This document shows positions 19,036 to 27,451 of a stretch of 63,001 bases of DNA, piece after piece. The stretch spans positions 1 through 63,001 of the forward strand of contig PBMU01000045.1 of assembly GCA_002722775.1 (NCBI GenBank), read 5' to 3'. A program made the translations under genes and the position numbers. The stretch comes from Rhodospirillaceae bacterium (GTDB taxonomy: Bacteria; Pseudomonadota; Alphaproteobacteria; Thalassobaculales; Thalassobaculaceae). The stretch's first letter is position 1, and the number at the start of each line of letters is the position of its first letter. Below the pieces are notes generated by a model. The model did not search any database and was not told the DNA's origin. It saw nothing but the letters and a program-made list of their open reading frames with translations.

Positions 19036-20112
19036 TCATCTCCTAGCGACCGCGTCGAATTCGGCTTGGGTCATACCATTCTCACAACCCGATTTTGTCA
19101 TCTCGGCCCACGTGTTCTCGTCGATCGGGATACCTTCGGCCTTGCGTTTAACGATTGTTTCCTGTTCAGGCTCGCCGGCGACGCGAATTTTGTCAAAGCC
19201 CTCAGCTGGCTGGCCGGATTTCACGTATCCCACAAGGCTGTCAAATTCGTCGGCGAAGGGCACGCCGGATTGGAATCCGGCGGGATCGATGAGGATGGTG
19301 AGCATGTTATTTCGGATCGTCTCGCCGGTGTTAAGTTCTGGTCGTGCCGTCCCGCCGCCGGGTAATCCGCCTGCCAGTAGGTCGCACAACAGAGCCAAAC
19401 CGTAGCCTTTGTGCTGTCCGAAGGAGAGCATGGCCCCCATCGGATCGCGGAACACCACACCAGGATCCGTCGTTGGCTTGCCGTTCGGCCCAACCAGCGC
19501 GTCATCCATTGGCATCTGGTTTTCCGCATAGTGCGCAACGCGGACCTTTCCTTGGGCGACCCGGCTGGTGGCCATATCGAGCACCAGCATAGGGGTCTTC
19601 TCTGTTGCAGGAATGGCTGTGCAGTAGGGATTGGTTGAGTAACGCGCCTCATATCCGCCGTAGGGCGCCACATAGGGCTTGTGTCCAGTTGCGTTCACGT
19701 AGTGGATTGAGATGAAGCCCTCCTTAGCGCACATCTCACCCCAGGCACCGATCCGCCCAAGATGGTGCACGTTCCGCAGCCCAACGATCGCTGCGCCGGT
19801 CCGCTTTGCCTTATCTATGGCGAGATTCATGGTCTCCGCGCCAACAGTCTGCCCATAACCCATGTTGCCGTCGATCAGCAGATAGACGCCGTTGTCGGTA
19901 ACGATCGTTGCAGCGGCGCCCGGATTCATCGTTCCGGATAACGCGTGCTGCATGTAGCGCGGCGCGAGCCCGACGCCGTGGCTGTCATGGCCCATCAGGT
20001 TAGCCTGGACGAGGTTGGACGCGACCGCAACGGCTTCACCATCGTCACTGCCAGCGCTTCGCATCATTCTGGTGACGACATTCATCAATGCTTCGTGCCT
20101 GACGATGAACAC
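19036..20112 (-). CDS. Malate/lactate/ureidoglycolate dehydrogenase family oxidoreductase
   Basis: NAD(P)-dependent 2-hydroxyacid dehydrogenase of the Ldh_2 (YlbC/HcxB-like) family. The 358-residue protein has the family landmarks: GHDSHGVGLAPRY near residue 41, where the serine and histidine line the active site; the VGLRNVHHLGRIGAW segment near residue 110; and GQHKGYGLALLCDLLAGGLPG near residue 225. Substrate cannot be told from sequence; malate, lactate, sulfolactate or ureidoglycolate are all possible. It starts with GTG, with AGGAG about 8 bases upstream. It is divergent from dapF and lies upstream of the ffh promoter, co-oriented with that operon. Confidence 0.9.
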   Translation of the reverse strand: MFIVRHEALMNVVTRMMRSAGSDDGEAVAVASNLVQANLMGHDSHGVGLAPRYMQHALSGTMNPGAAATIVTDNGVYLLIDGNMGYGQTVGAETMNLAIDKAKRTGAAIVGLRNVHHLGRIGAWGEMCAKEGFISIHYVNATGHKPYVAPYGGYEARYSTNPYCTAIPATEKTPMLVLDMATSRVAQGKVRVAHYAENQMPMDDALVGPNGKPTTDPGVVFRDPMGAMLSFGQHKGYGLALLCDLLAGGLPGGGTARPELNTGETIRNNMLTILIDPAGFQSGVPFADEFDSLVGYVKSGQPAEGFDKIRVAGEPEQETIVKRKAEGIPIDENTWAEMTKSGCENGMTQAEFDAVARR

Positions 20113-20132
20113 CGGCTTTCTCCTTTTGGTTG

Positions 20133-20149
20133 AAAGTCGGCGCGACTTT
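20133..20149. repeat. Inverted repeat between the dehydrogenase gene and dapF
   Basis: AAAGTC, 5-base loop GGCGC, GACTTT: a perfect 6-base-pair palindrome about 20 bases upstream of the dehydrogenase start and about 80 bases upstream of dapF. It could be an operator for the divergent pair; there is no T-run to suggest a terminator. Confidence 0.3.
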
Positions 20150-20230
20150 ACCCAAAGCCTTGGTCATTGCAAAACGTGGATGCGGCATGCGCCCTTTGAT
20201 CAGGTTGGCGCTAGGCCAAAGCAGGCGTAT

Positions 20231-21079
20231 ATGAACCACATGACTAGGTTTGCCTTCACCAAAATGCATGGTCTCGGTAATGACTTCGTTGTCGTCGACG
20301 CGCGTAAGAACGCGCCAGACCTGAGCCCCACCGCTTATCGAGCTATCAGTGACCGGCGCCGAGGTGTCGGTTGTGATCAGTTCCTGACCATATTACCACC
20401 TCGCAATGATGGTGCCGTCTACATGACCATTCACAATCCCGACGGATCGGAGTCGGAAGCCTGCGGCAATGGCACCCGCTGCGTTGCCGCAACCTTGATG
20501 GACGAAGCCGAGAGCGACTCAGTAGTGGTCGAAACGTTAGCCGGGTCGCTTGCGTGCTCGCGCGACGCGAATGGCCAGGTGACCGTAGATATGGGACCAG
20601 CGCTGTTTGGATGGCACGACATTCCACTCGCCCATGCGACCGACACTCTTCATGTCCCCCTTGAGGACGCGCCGGCCACCGACTGCGTTTGCGTGAACAT
20701 CGGTAACCCGCACGCCGTTTTTTTTGTCGACAACGCCGAGGCCGTGGCCTTAGCAGAAATTGGCCCGGCGCTGGAACACCATCCAATGTTTCCAGAACGG
20801 GCCAATGTCGAGTTCGTTACCGTTCTCTCCCGAAGCGAGTTACGTATGCGTGTCTGGGAGCGAGGAGTCGGCGTCACCCAAGCTTGTGGGTCAGGCGCTT
20901 GCGCCACACTTGTCGCCGCGACACGACGCGGCCTCGTCGGACCCAAGGCCGACGTAGTTCTGGATGGCGGCACGCTTACCGTGGAATTGGCCAAGGACGG
21001 CCGGATATTAATGACGGGTCCGGTCGCTATGAGTTTTTCGGGTGTAATTGATGTTCAAAATCTATTACAGGCGCTTTGA
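20231..21079 (+). CDS. dapF: Diaminopimelate epimerase
   Basis: Interconverts LL- and meso-diaminopimelate for lysine and peptidoglycan synthesis. The protein has 282 residues from the ATG at 20231, with a second ATG three codons later that also fits; the frame is open far upstream but lies antisense to the dehydrogenase gene there. The two catalytic cysteines are in the ACGNGTRC motif and the ACGSGACA motif, the usual pair near one quarter and three quarters of the protein. KMHGLGNDFVVVD is the family start. mtaB and ftsY follow on the same strand after 221 bases. Confidence 0.96.
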   Translation: MNHMTRFAFTKMHGLGNDFVVVDARKNAPDLSPTAYRAISDRRRGVGCDQFLTILPPRNDGAVYMTIHNPDGSESEACGNGTRCVAATLMDEAESDSVVVETLAGSLACSRDANGQVTVDMGPALFGWHDIPLAHATDTLHVPLEDAPATDCVCVNIGNPHAVFFVDNAEAVALAEIGPALEHHPMFPERANVEFVTVLSRSELRMRVWERGVGVTQACGSGACATLVAATRRGLVGPKADVVLDGGTLTVELAKDGRILMTGPVAMSFSGVIDVQNLLQAL

Positions 21080-21300
21080 TACCCTAACCTTGTATCACAC
21101 ACCTGGGCGTCGCCTAATCCAGGAAAGCTAGGAGGCCAAGGCACCGGCTGAAGATTTAAACTCTTACATCATCTTGAACCTTTTCCGGGTTCACTTGGAT
21201 CGACATACCTTAGCCCCGAGCGACAGTCTGCGAGATTGAGGGTTTACTACATGCTGCTCATTGCTTGATTTCCAGCGGATTTCCCGTCATTTCTTCGGAC

Positions 21301-22587
21301 ATGGTCCGGAAACCTGACCCGATCCAACGCGTTGAGACATTCGGCTGTCGGCTGAATGCTTTCGAGTCCCAGATTATCCGCGAACACCTGGGACCGACAA
21401 GTGACCGGGAGCGTATCATCTTCAACACTTGCGCCGTCACCGCCGAGGCTGAACGCCAGGCCCGACAGGCGGTTCGCCGTGCTCGACGCGCAAACCCGAA
21501 AGCCGAAATCGTGGTGACCGGTTGTGCCGCCCAGGTCGATCCAAAACGCTTCGCGGAAATGCCCGAGGTCGACCGAGTGGTCGGCAACGAGGACAAGCTG
21601 CAGGCGGAGACATGGGCTGCAACTTACCCGGATGGACGCAGCCCTCGGGTGGTAGTCAGCGACATCATGGATGCCACCGAAACGGTACCTCATCTGATCA
21701 CCGGATTGGATGGACGCACCCGCGCCTTCGTCCAAGTCCAACAGGGCTGCGATCACCGCTGCACCTTCTGCATCATTCCCTACGGGCGCGGCAACAGTCG
21801 CTCGGTCCCGATTGGCGAGGTCGTCCGCCAAGCCAGCACCCTGGTCGAGAATGGTCACCGTGAGTTGGTTCTAACCGGGGTTGACATCACGAGCTACGGC
21901 GGCGACTTGCCGGGAAGTCCAAACCTGGGTCAGATGGCTCGTCGGCTCCTGGCATCAGTGCCTGAACTGCCCCGTCTGAGGTTCTCGTCCATCGACCCGA
22001 TGGAGGTGGACGAAGAACTTCTGCGCCTCTTCGCCGAGGAACCACGCCTGATGCCCCATTTACATCTAAGCGTACAGGCGGGTGACGATTTAGTATTAAA
22101 AAGGATGAAGCGCCGCCATACACGCGATGACCTGATCCGGCTCGCCACCCGGTTGCGCAACCTTCGCCCAGATATCGTGCTGGGTGCAGACTTCATCACC
22201 GGCTTTCCGACTGAGAACGAGACCATGTTCAAGCGCTCTCTAGATCTCATCGAAGAGGCTGGGCTCGTTCACTTGCATGTTTTCCCCTACTCGGCCCGCG
22301 AGGGAACACCAGCCGCCCGGATGCCACAAGTGCCCGCAGCAGACCGTAAAGAACGCGCTGCGCGATTACGTGCTCTCGGCAAAGCCGCTCTCGCAAGCTT
22401 CGCAGAAAATCGTTTGGGTCGAAAAGAACGGGTTCTGGTTGAGCACGGTTCCGCAGGACTCACTGAGCAGTTACTTCTTGCGACATTGAAAGGAACACAT
22501 GCCATCGGGACAGTCGTCGAAGCCATCGTCACGGGGGTTGAGGGGGTTGAGCTTCACGCCGAACCGGCAGCAACGGTCACCGCATGA
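21301..22587 (+). CDS. mtaB: tRNA t6A37 methylthiotransferase MtaB
   Basis: Radical-SAM enzyme that inserts a methylthio group into t6A at position 37 of ANN-decoding tRNAs. The protein has 428 residues. The N-terminal UPF0004 domain has its three cluster cysteines in FGCRLN, FNTCAVT and VTGCAA. The radical-SAM domain has CDHRCTFC (CX3CX2C) near residue 150, and a TRAM-like C-terminal part follows. I start at the ATG at 21301, which gives the usual short lead before ETFGCRLNAFES; a TTG at 21265 would add 12 residues. The stop overlaps the ftsY ATG by 4 bases. Confidence 0.95.
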   Translation: MVRKPDPIQRVETFGCRLNAFESQIIREHLGPTSDRERIIFNTCAVTAEAERQARQAVRRARRANPKAEIVVTGCAAQVDPKRFAEMPEVDRVVGNEDKLQAETWAATYPDGRSPRVVVSDIMDATETVPHLITGLDGRTRAFVQVQQGCDHRCTFCIIPYGRGNSRSVPIGEVVRQASTLVENGHRELVLTGVDITSYGGDLPGSPNLGQMARRLLASVPELPRLRFSSIDPMEVDEELLRLFAEEPRLMPHLHLSVQAGDDLVLKRMKRRHTRDDLIRLATRLRNLRPDIVLGADFITGFPTENETMFKRSLDLIEEAGLVHLHVFPYSAREGTPAARMPQVPAADRKERAARLRALGKAALASFAENRLGRKERVLVEHGSAGLTEQLLLATLKGTHAIGTVVEAIVTGVEGVELHAEPAATVTA

Positions 22588-23537
22588 GCCCAAACAGGCA
22601 AGAGGATGCCGGGACGGAAACACGGGGTTGGTTTCAACGCCTGAAGAATGGACTTACGCGTTCTTCGGACAAGCTGGTCGGTAACATATCGGCGTTATTC
22701 ACCAAAAAACGGCTCGATGACGAGACTATTGAGGAGTTGGAGGAGCTGTTAATCACGGCCGACTTAGGTGTAGCGACAGCTGCACGGCTTACACAAAATC
22801 TGGCTGCAGAGAAGTTTGACAAGGAGGTCACCAACGAGGAGGTCCGCGAGTCCTTCGCCACCGATATCGCCGATATACTAGAACCGATAGCACAGCCGCT
22901 CACTATCGACCACACCAGGAACCCACATGTGGTGTTGGTCTGCGGGGTGAACGGAAGCGGCAAGACAACGACAATCGGCAAACTTGCTCGCCAATGGAAA
23001 TCGGATGGCCTAACCGTCTGGCTCGCTGCGGGCGATACATTCCGGGCCGCCGCCATCGAACAACTCCAGGCTTGGGGCCAACGCGCCGGCGCAACCGTCA
23101 TAGCTATGCCAAAAGGTTCGGACCCTGCTGCTTTGGCCTTCGATGCCATGGAACAGGCCCAAGCGGCCAGTGCCAACGTTTTAGTTGTAGACACCGCTGG
23201 ACGTCTGCAGAACCGAGCTGAATTGATGGAGGAACTCGCCAAGGTCGTTCGCGTAATCAGAAAACACGATGCAACGGCGCCGCACGATTGCCTATTGGTT
23301 CTCGACGGAATGACCGGCCAGAACGTCCATAGCCAAGTGAAGGTGTTCCGCGAGATGGTTGATGTGACCGGCCTAATCGTCACCAAACTCGACGGTTCGG
23401 CCAGGGGCGGCGTAGTGGTAGCCTTAGCTCAGGAATTCGGCCTGCCGGTCCACGCAGTCGGCGTCGGTGAACAACCTGAAGATTTGCGCTCCTTCGAAGC
23501 CCTGGCCTTTGCTCGCAGTCTAATGGGGCTTGAATAG
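22584..23537 (+). CDS. ftsY: Signal recognition particle receptor FtsY
   Basis: Membrane-associated GTPase that receives Ffh-ribosome complexes. The 317-residue protein has the NG domain: helical N part (residues 25-90), then P-loop GVNGSGKTTTIGK (about 115-127), DTAGR, TKLDGSARGG and the closing GVGEQPEDLRSF segment. The acidic A domain found in E. coli is missing; only about 20 polar residues precede the NG domain, as in other alphaproteobacteria. Translation should be coupled to mtaB through the ATGA overlap. Confidence 0.97.
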   Translation: MSPNRQEDAGTETRGWFQRLKNGLTRSSDKLVGNISALFTKKRLDDETIEELEELLITADLGVATAARLTQNLAAEKFDKEVTNEEVRESFATDIADILEPIAQPLTIDHTRNPHVVLVCGVNGSGKTTTIGKLARQWKSDGLTVWLAAGDTFRAAAIEQLQAWGQRAGATVIAMPKGSDPAALAFDAMEQAQAASANVLVVDTAGRLQNRAELMEELAKVVRVIRKHDATAPHDCLLVLDGMTGQNVHSQVKVFREMVDVTGLIVTKLDGSARGGVVVALAQEFGLPVHAVGVGEQPEDLRSFEALAFARSLMGLE

Positions 23538-23562
23538 CAACTATCAAACGGGAGGATCGATT

Positions 23563-24615
23563 ATGGCGGATGCGATCAATCAAAAAATCTCCAACTCCCG
23601 CGCCGATTTCTACGAGCGGATTGGTGAGCAATCGATGGCACCACTTTGGGAAGTGATGCGCGGTCTAGTTACACCCGAGCCCGATAGTCCATGTGTGCCC
23701 GCACTCTGGCGCTACAACGACATCCGGCCCCACATCATGGAGGCGGGCGCGCTGATAACCGCGAAGGAAGCCGAGCGACGCGTACTTGTGCTGGAGAATC
23801 CTGGCATGGTTGGCCAATCTCGTATCACTCGCTCTCTTTATGCTGGCATGCAGTTGATCCTGCCCGGCGAGATTGCGCCGGGCCATCGCCACACCCAGAC
23901 CGCTTTGCGTTTCGTGATTGAAGGATCGGGAGCCTATACGGCCGTCGACGGCGAAAAAACACTCATGCAGCCCGGTGACTTCGTGATTACCCCACAATGG
24001 GGCTGGCATGATCATGGAAACGACAGCGACGCGCCAATGGTTTGGCTCGACGGGCTCGACATACCGATCGTACAGCTCTTCGATGCAGGCTTCTCAGAAC
24101 ATTACGAAACTAACAAACAACCACTAACCCGTCCTGAGGGTGACGCGTTGGCTCGTTATGGCAGTGGATTGTTGCCCGTCGACCAGGAAATGGGCGCCGT
24201 ATCCTCTCCAGTGTTCAATTACCCCTACGCACGCACCCGCGAGGCGCTGGAGACTATGCGGCTCACGGACGAATGGGATCCATGCCACGGCCTCAAGATG
24301 AAATACGTAAACCCGGTGACCGGCGATTATGCGATGCCCACCATGGCTACCTTCATACAATTGCTTCCCAAGGGGTTCGAGGGCAAACCCTATCGCTCCA
24401 CCGATGGGATGGTTCACGTCTGTGTCGAGGGCACCGGCGAAACGGAAATTGACGGAAAGGTCTTCGCCTGGGGCCCTCGGGACACTTTTGTGGTGCCAAG
24501 CTGGGCACGCCATGTTCATAAGGCCAATTCTGGCGACACGGTACTGTTCGGTTTCTCCGACCGGGTTGTCCAGCAGAAACTCGGCCTCTGGCGTGAATCT
24601 CGCGAAGACTGCTAG
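23563..24615 (+). CDS. Gentisate 1,2-dioxygenase-like bicupin
   Basis: Fe(II)-dependent ring-cleavage dioxygenase family that opens gentisate to maleylpyruvate. The 350-residue protein has two cupin domains. The first carries the metal histidines H108 and H110 (PGHRHTQ) and H149 (WGWHDH); the second, from about residue 250, is the degenerate cupin usual in this family. The ATG at 23563 has GGGAGG about 7 bases upstream. Substrate could also be 1-hydroxy-2-naphthoate or salicylate, which related bicupins cleave. No maleylpyruvate isomerase or fumarylpyruvate hydrolase gene is nearby. It lies 25 bases after ftsY and may simply be read through from it. Confidence 0.87.
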   Translation: MADAINQKISNSRADFYERIGEQSMAPLWEVMRGLVTPEPDSPCVPALWRYNDIRPHIMEAGALITAKEAERRVLVLENPGMVGQSRITRSLYAGMQLILPGEIAPGHRHTQTALRFVIEGSGAYTAVDGEKTLMQPGDFVITPQWGWHDHGNDSDAPMVWLDGLDIPIVQLFDAGFSEHYETNKQPLTRPEGDALARYGSGLLPVDQEMGAVSSPVFNYPYARTREALETMRLTDEWDPCHGLKMKYVNPVTGDYAMPTMATFIQLLPKGFEGKPYRSTDGMVHVCVEGTGETEIDGKVFAWGPRDTFVVPSWARHVHKANSGDTVLFGFSDRVVQQKLGLWRESREDC

Positions 24616-24669
24616 TCTTTTCTAAACGGGTGCGGTCGGTGCTCTTCACTCTCATTACCAGGATTTCCG

Positions 24670-25458
24670 ATGCGAATTACCACTTGGAACGTCAATTCCG
24701 TTCGCCTACGGGAGCCACTATTGTTCAAACTTTTGGAGAAAATTGAGCCAGACATATTGTGCCTGCAGGAGACCAAGTGCACGGATGACCAGTTCCCGAC
24801 AACGGGGTTCATCAAGGCCGGTTATCCCCATATCACGACGCGCGGGATGAAGGGATACAACGGGGTTGCAATTATCTCCCGCCTGCCCTTCGAGGAAACA
24901 GGTGGCGAAGACTGGGTCGGTAAGCAGGATTGCCGGCACGTCTCGGTCAGGTTAACGGGTGGGCTGGAGTTACACAATTTTTACGTCCCCGCTGGCGGCG
25001 ACGATCCGGACCCAAAACAGAACGGGAAGTTCGACCACAAACTCAAGTTCCTGGACGAAATGCACGGATGGTTCGGGGCCCAACGTCTAGCCGACGCGCC
25101 AATGGTCTTGGTTGGTGACTTGAACATTGCGCCGCTGGAGAACGATGTCTGGTCGCACAAGCAATTGCTTAAGGCTGTTAGCCACACGCCTGTAGAGGTG
25201 AAACAGCTCAACAAATTCAAGAACGGGCTTGGCTGGATCGACACGACGCGCCATGTCATACCAGAGCCTGAAAAGGTCTACTCCTGGTGGAGCTATCGGG
25301 CTCGCAATTGGTCCGCTGCCGACAGGGGTCGGCGACTGGATCATATCTGGGTGACCCCACCTTTGAAGGCCCGAATCCAGAAGTCATCAGTCCTGCGGGA
25401 AGCCCGCGGCTGGGAGAAGCCCTCCGACCATGCCCCAGTGACGACGGTTTTAGAGTGA
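24670..25458 (+). CDS. xth: Exodeoxyribonuclease III
   Basis: Class II AP endonuclease and 3'-5' exonuclease for base-excision repair. The 262-residue protein matches the ExoIII family throughout: start ITTWNVNSVR, LQETKC (metal-binding glutamate near residue 36), VGDLNIAP (about residue 150), WSYRA and the C-terminal SDHAPV motif with the catalytic histidine. It follows the gentisate dioxygenase gene by 54 bases and converges on denD. Another base-excision repair gene, nth, lies 8.4 kb away. Confidence 0.95.
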   Translation: MRITTWNVNSVRLREPLLFKLLEKIEPDILCLQETKCTDDQFPTTGFIKAGYPHITTRGMKGYNGVAIISRLPFEETGGEDWVGKQDCRHVSVRLTGGLELHNFYVPAGGDDPDPKQNGKFDHKLKFLDEMHGWFGAQRLADAPMVLVGDLNIAPLENDVWSHKQLLKAVSHTPVEVKQLNKFKNGLGWIDTTRHVIPEPEKVYSWWSYRARNWSAADRGRRLDHIWVTPPLKARIQKSSVLREARGWEKPSDHAPVTTVLE

Positions 25459-25552
25459 GGCCGCCTCGAGACGGCGTCATCTCAACGTAAAAGGCCTGAC
25501 GATGAGCGGTTTCAAAAGAAATTCATCCTTTCGACCTGCCCTTTTCACTGTT

Positions 25553-26545
25553 TCAGGCAGCGAACACCCCGTCGAGTTCATCCTCGATGAACCCCAGGAT
25601 CACTTCGTCCATCGAATTGTCGCGGACCAGACCAAGATTGGTTGCCTTAGCTGTTTCAAACTCCGGCGGCCAACCACTAACAATGGCCTGTATAAAGGTG
25701 TCGGGCTGCCAATCGATACGATCTACCACCGTCTTTCCTGCGACCCGTTCCAACGCGTCAACCATTTCCCTGATCGTTAAGGTGAACCCCGGGAGCGTTA
25801 CTTCACGAGACGGGCCCCATTCAGTTTCGTCCAAATTGTGCGCTCGTAATACGTTTTCGACAATTGTACGCGGCGACGCCAGAAACATCCGAGAACCCGG
25901 CGTCACTGGACAAACCGCCCGCTCTCCCTGCAAGGGCTCACGGATGATCGAGCTCGCGAAAGTGGATGCTGCCTTGTTGGGTTTGCCGGGGCGCACCACG
26001 ACGGTCGGAAACCGGAGAGCGCGGCCATCTACAAATTGCTTGCGGCTGTAGTCGTTAACCAACAGTTCACCGATGACTTTCTGAGTGCCGTAGGAGGTTC
26101 CCGGTGTACGCGCGGTCATGTCGGTGATAACGCCGGGGACGTCCCCCCCGAAAGCGGCGCAGGAACTAGCAAACACCACCTTGGGCCTGGTGCCATGACG
26201 CCGACTTATTTCAAGAATCTGCCTGGTCGCATCCAGATTGACGGCCATACCGAGATCGAAATTCTCCTCGGCCCCCGCGCTCACGACGGCAGCCAAGTGA
26301 AACACGGTGTCGGTATCCGAGGGGATCGCTTTTTCAATCGCCGCTAGGTCTGTTATATCTCCGGTTACTAGAGCCACGCGTGGATCGTCGGAAAGCTCAT
26401 CTGGACCGCCCACTACATCAAAAAGGATCAACCGTTCTATCCTCTGCTCACGACCGTTCTTATCAATTAATGCGTTTGCATCCAATAGTCGGCGAGCTAG
26501 CTTGCGACCAATGAAGCCAGAAGCGCCTGTTATAGTCACATTCAT
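25553..26545 (-). CDS. denD: D-erythronate dehydrogenase
   Basis: Short-chain dehydrogenase/epimerase family protein matching DenD, which oxidises D-erythronate to 2-keto-D-erythronate with NAD. The protein has 330 residues. The Rossmann motif GASGFIG is at residues 6-12, and the catalytic YxxxK (YGTQK) is near residue 147 with an upstream SS pair in FASSCAAFGG. The ATG at 26545 has GGGAGGT 9 bases upstream. It follows otnI by 18 bases on the same strand, which supports the erythronate assignment over a generic nucleotide-sugar epimerase. Confidence 0.88.
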   Translation of the reverse strand: MNVTITGASGFIGRKLARRLLDANALIDKNGREQRIERLILFDVVGGPDELSDDPRVALVTGDITDLAAIEKAIPSDTDTVFHLAAVVSAGAEENFDLGMAVNLDATRQILEISRRHGTRPKVVFASSCAAFGGDVPGVITDMTARTPGTSYGTQKVIGELLVNDYSRKQFVDGRALRFPTVVVRPGKPNKAASTFASSIIREPLQGERAVCPVTPGSRMFLASPRTIVENVLRAHNLDETEWGPSREVTLPGFTLTIREMVDALERVAGKTVVDRIDWQPDTFIQAIVSGWPPEFETAKATNLGLVRDNSMDEVILGFIEDELDGVFAA

Positions 26546-26563
26546 GAGGTTTTTACCTCCCAA

Positions 26564-27337
26564 TCAATCACCAGAGAACCAGCCGAGGCCTGCCAGGGTA
26601 TCGCCCTTGGGTCGATACTCACACCCCACCCAACCGCCATAGCCTAGTTCGTCCATTAGATCAAAAAGGAAGGAGTAATTGACCTCTCCCACGTCTGGCT
26701 CATGTCTCCCAGGGATGCCTGCAATCTGCATGTGGGAGATCAAGTTGAAATACTCTCGCATGTGAACCGCGAGATCTCCCTCCATGATCTGACAATGATA
26801 AAGGTCGAATTGCAGGCGGATATTGTCGGCCCCCACTTCTTCTATAATGGAACGTGCCTGGGCTTGGTAGTTAAGGAAGTAACCTGGAATATCGCGCGTG
26901 TTAATCGGTTCAATGATCAGGGTTTTGCCACGTGCAGCGGCTACAGGTGCCGCTCGTTTTAGGTTAGCCACCATGGTTGCCCTACATGCGGCACGTTCGG
27001 AATCATCCGTTACCAAACCGCTCATCGCGTGAATACACGAATTACCAAGAATCTCCGCATAATCCAACGCTTGCTCAACAGCCTTTTCGAATTCGGCTTC
27101 CTTGCCTGGCACAGCGGCAAAACCTCTCTCACCGTTCTCCACATCACCAGAAAAAGTATTAAAAAGGACTTGAATCAACCCGTTCTCGTCGAGTTTTGCT
27201 TTGAGCTCACCAGCGGGCCAGTCATAAGGAAACAAGAACTCCACCGCAGCGAATCCAGACGCGGCGGCGGCGGCGAACCGGTCGAGAAAATCCTTCTCGG
27301 TGAACATCATAGAGATGTTGGCAGCAAATTTCGGCAT
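26564..27337 (-). CDS. otnI: 2-oxo-tetronate isomerase (hydroxypyruvate isomerase family)
   Basis: TIM-barrel isomerase of the Hyi/OtnI family, which converts 2-oxo- to 3-oxo-tetronate in erythronate and threonate breakdown. The protein has 257 residues. The family motifs [14 protein letters not shown] (start), [14 protein letters not shown] (metal-binding glutamate near residue 143), [12 protein letters not shown] and GCEYRP (second glutamate near residue 240) are intact. The ATG at 27337 is preferred to an upstream in-frame start at 27364. It is divergent from otnK, with 114 bases between the two starts, presumably a shared regulatory region. Confidence 0.9.
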   Translation of the reverse strand: MPKFAANISMMFTEKDFLDRFAAAAASGFAAVEFLFPYDWPAGELKAKLDENGLIQVLFNTFSGDVENGERGFAAVPGKEAEFEKAVEQALDYAEILGNSCIHAMSGLVTDDSERAACRATMVANLKRAAPVAAARGKTLIIEPINTRDIPGYFLNYQAQARSIIEEVGADNIRLQFDLYHCQIMEGDLAVHMREYFNLISHMQIAGIPGRHEPDVGEVNYSFLFDLMDELGYGGWVGCEYRPKGDTLAGLGWFSGD

Positions 27338-27451
27338 GGCTTGTAATCGTCTCTTGATTTTCATTGGAACGGTGTTGAGTTACAGCGACACAATATACGA
27401 CCATCGCACGACCGACAAAGCGCTACCTTGACCAACTCCGGAAGGTCCACC

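Noticed and set aside
24670-25552. A terminator in the convergent xth-denD gap
   Set aside because: No stem followed by T-run could be found on either strand.
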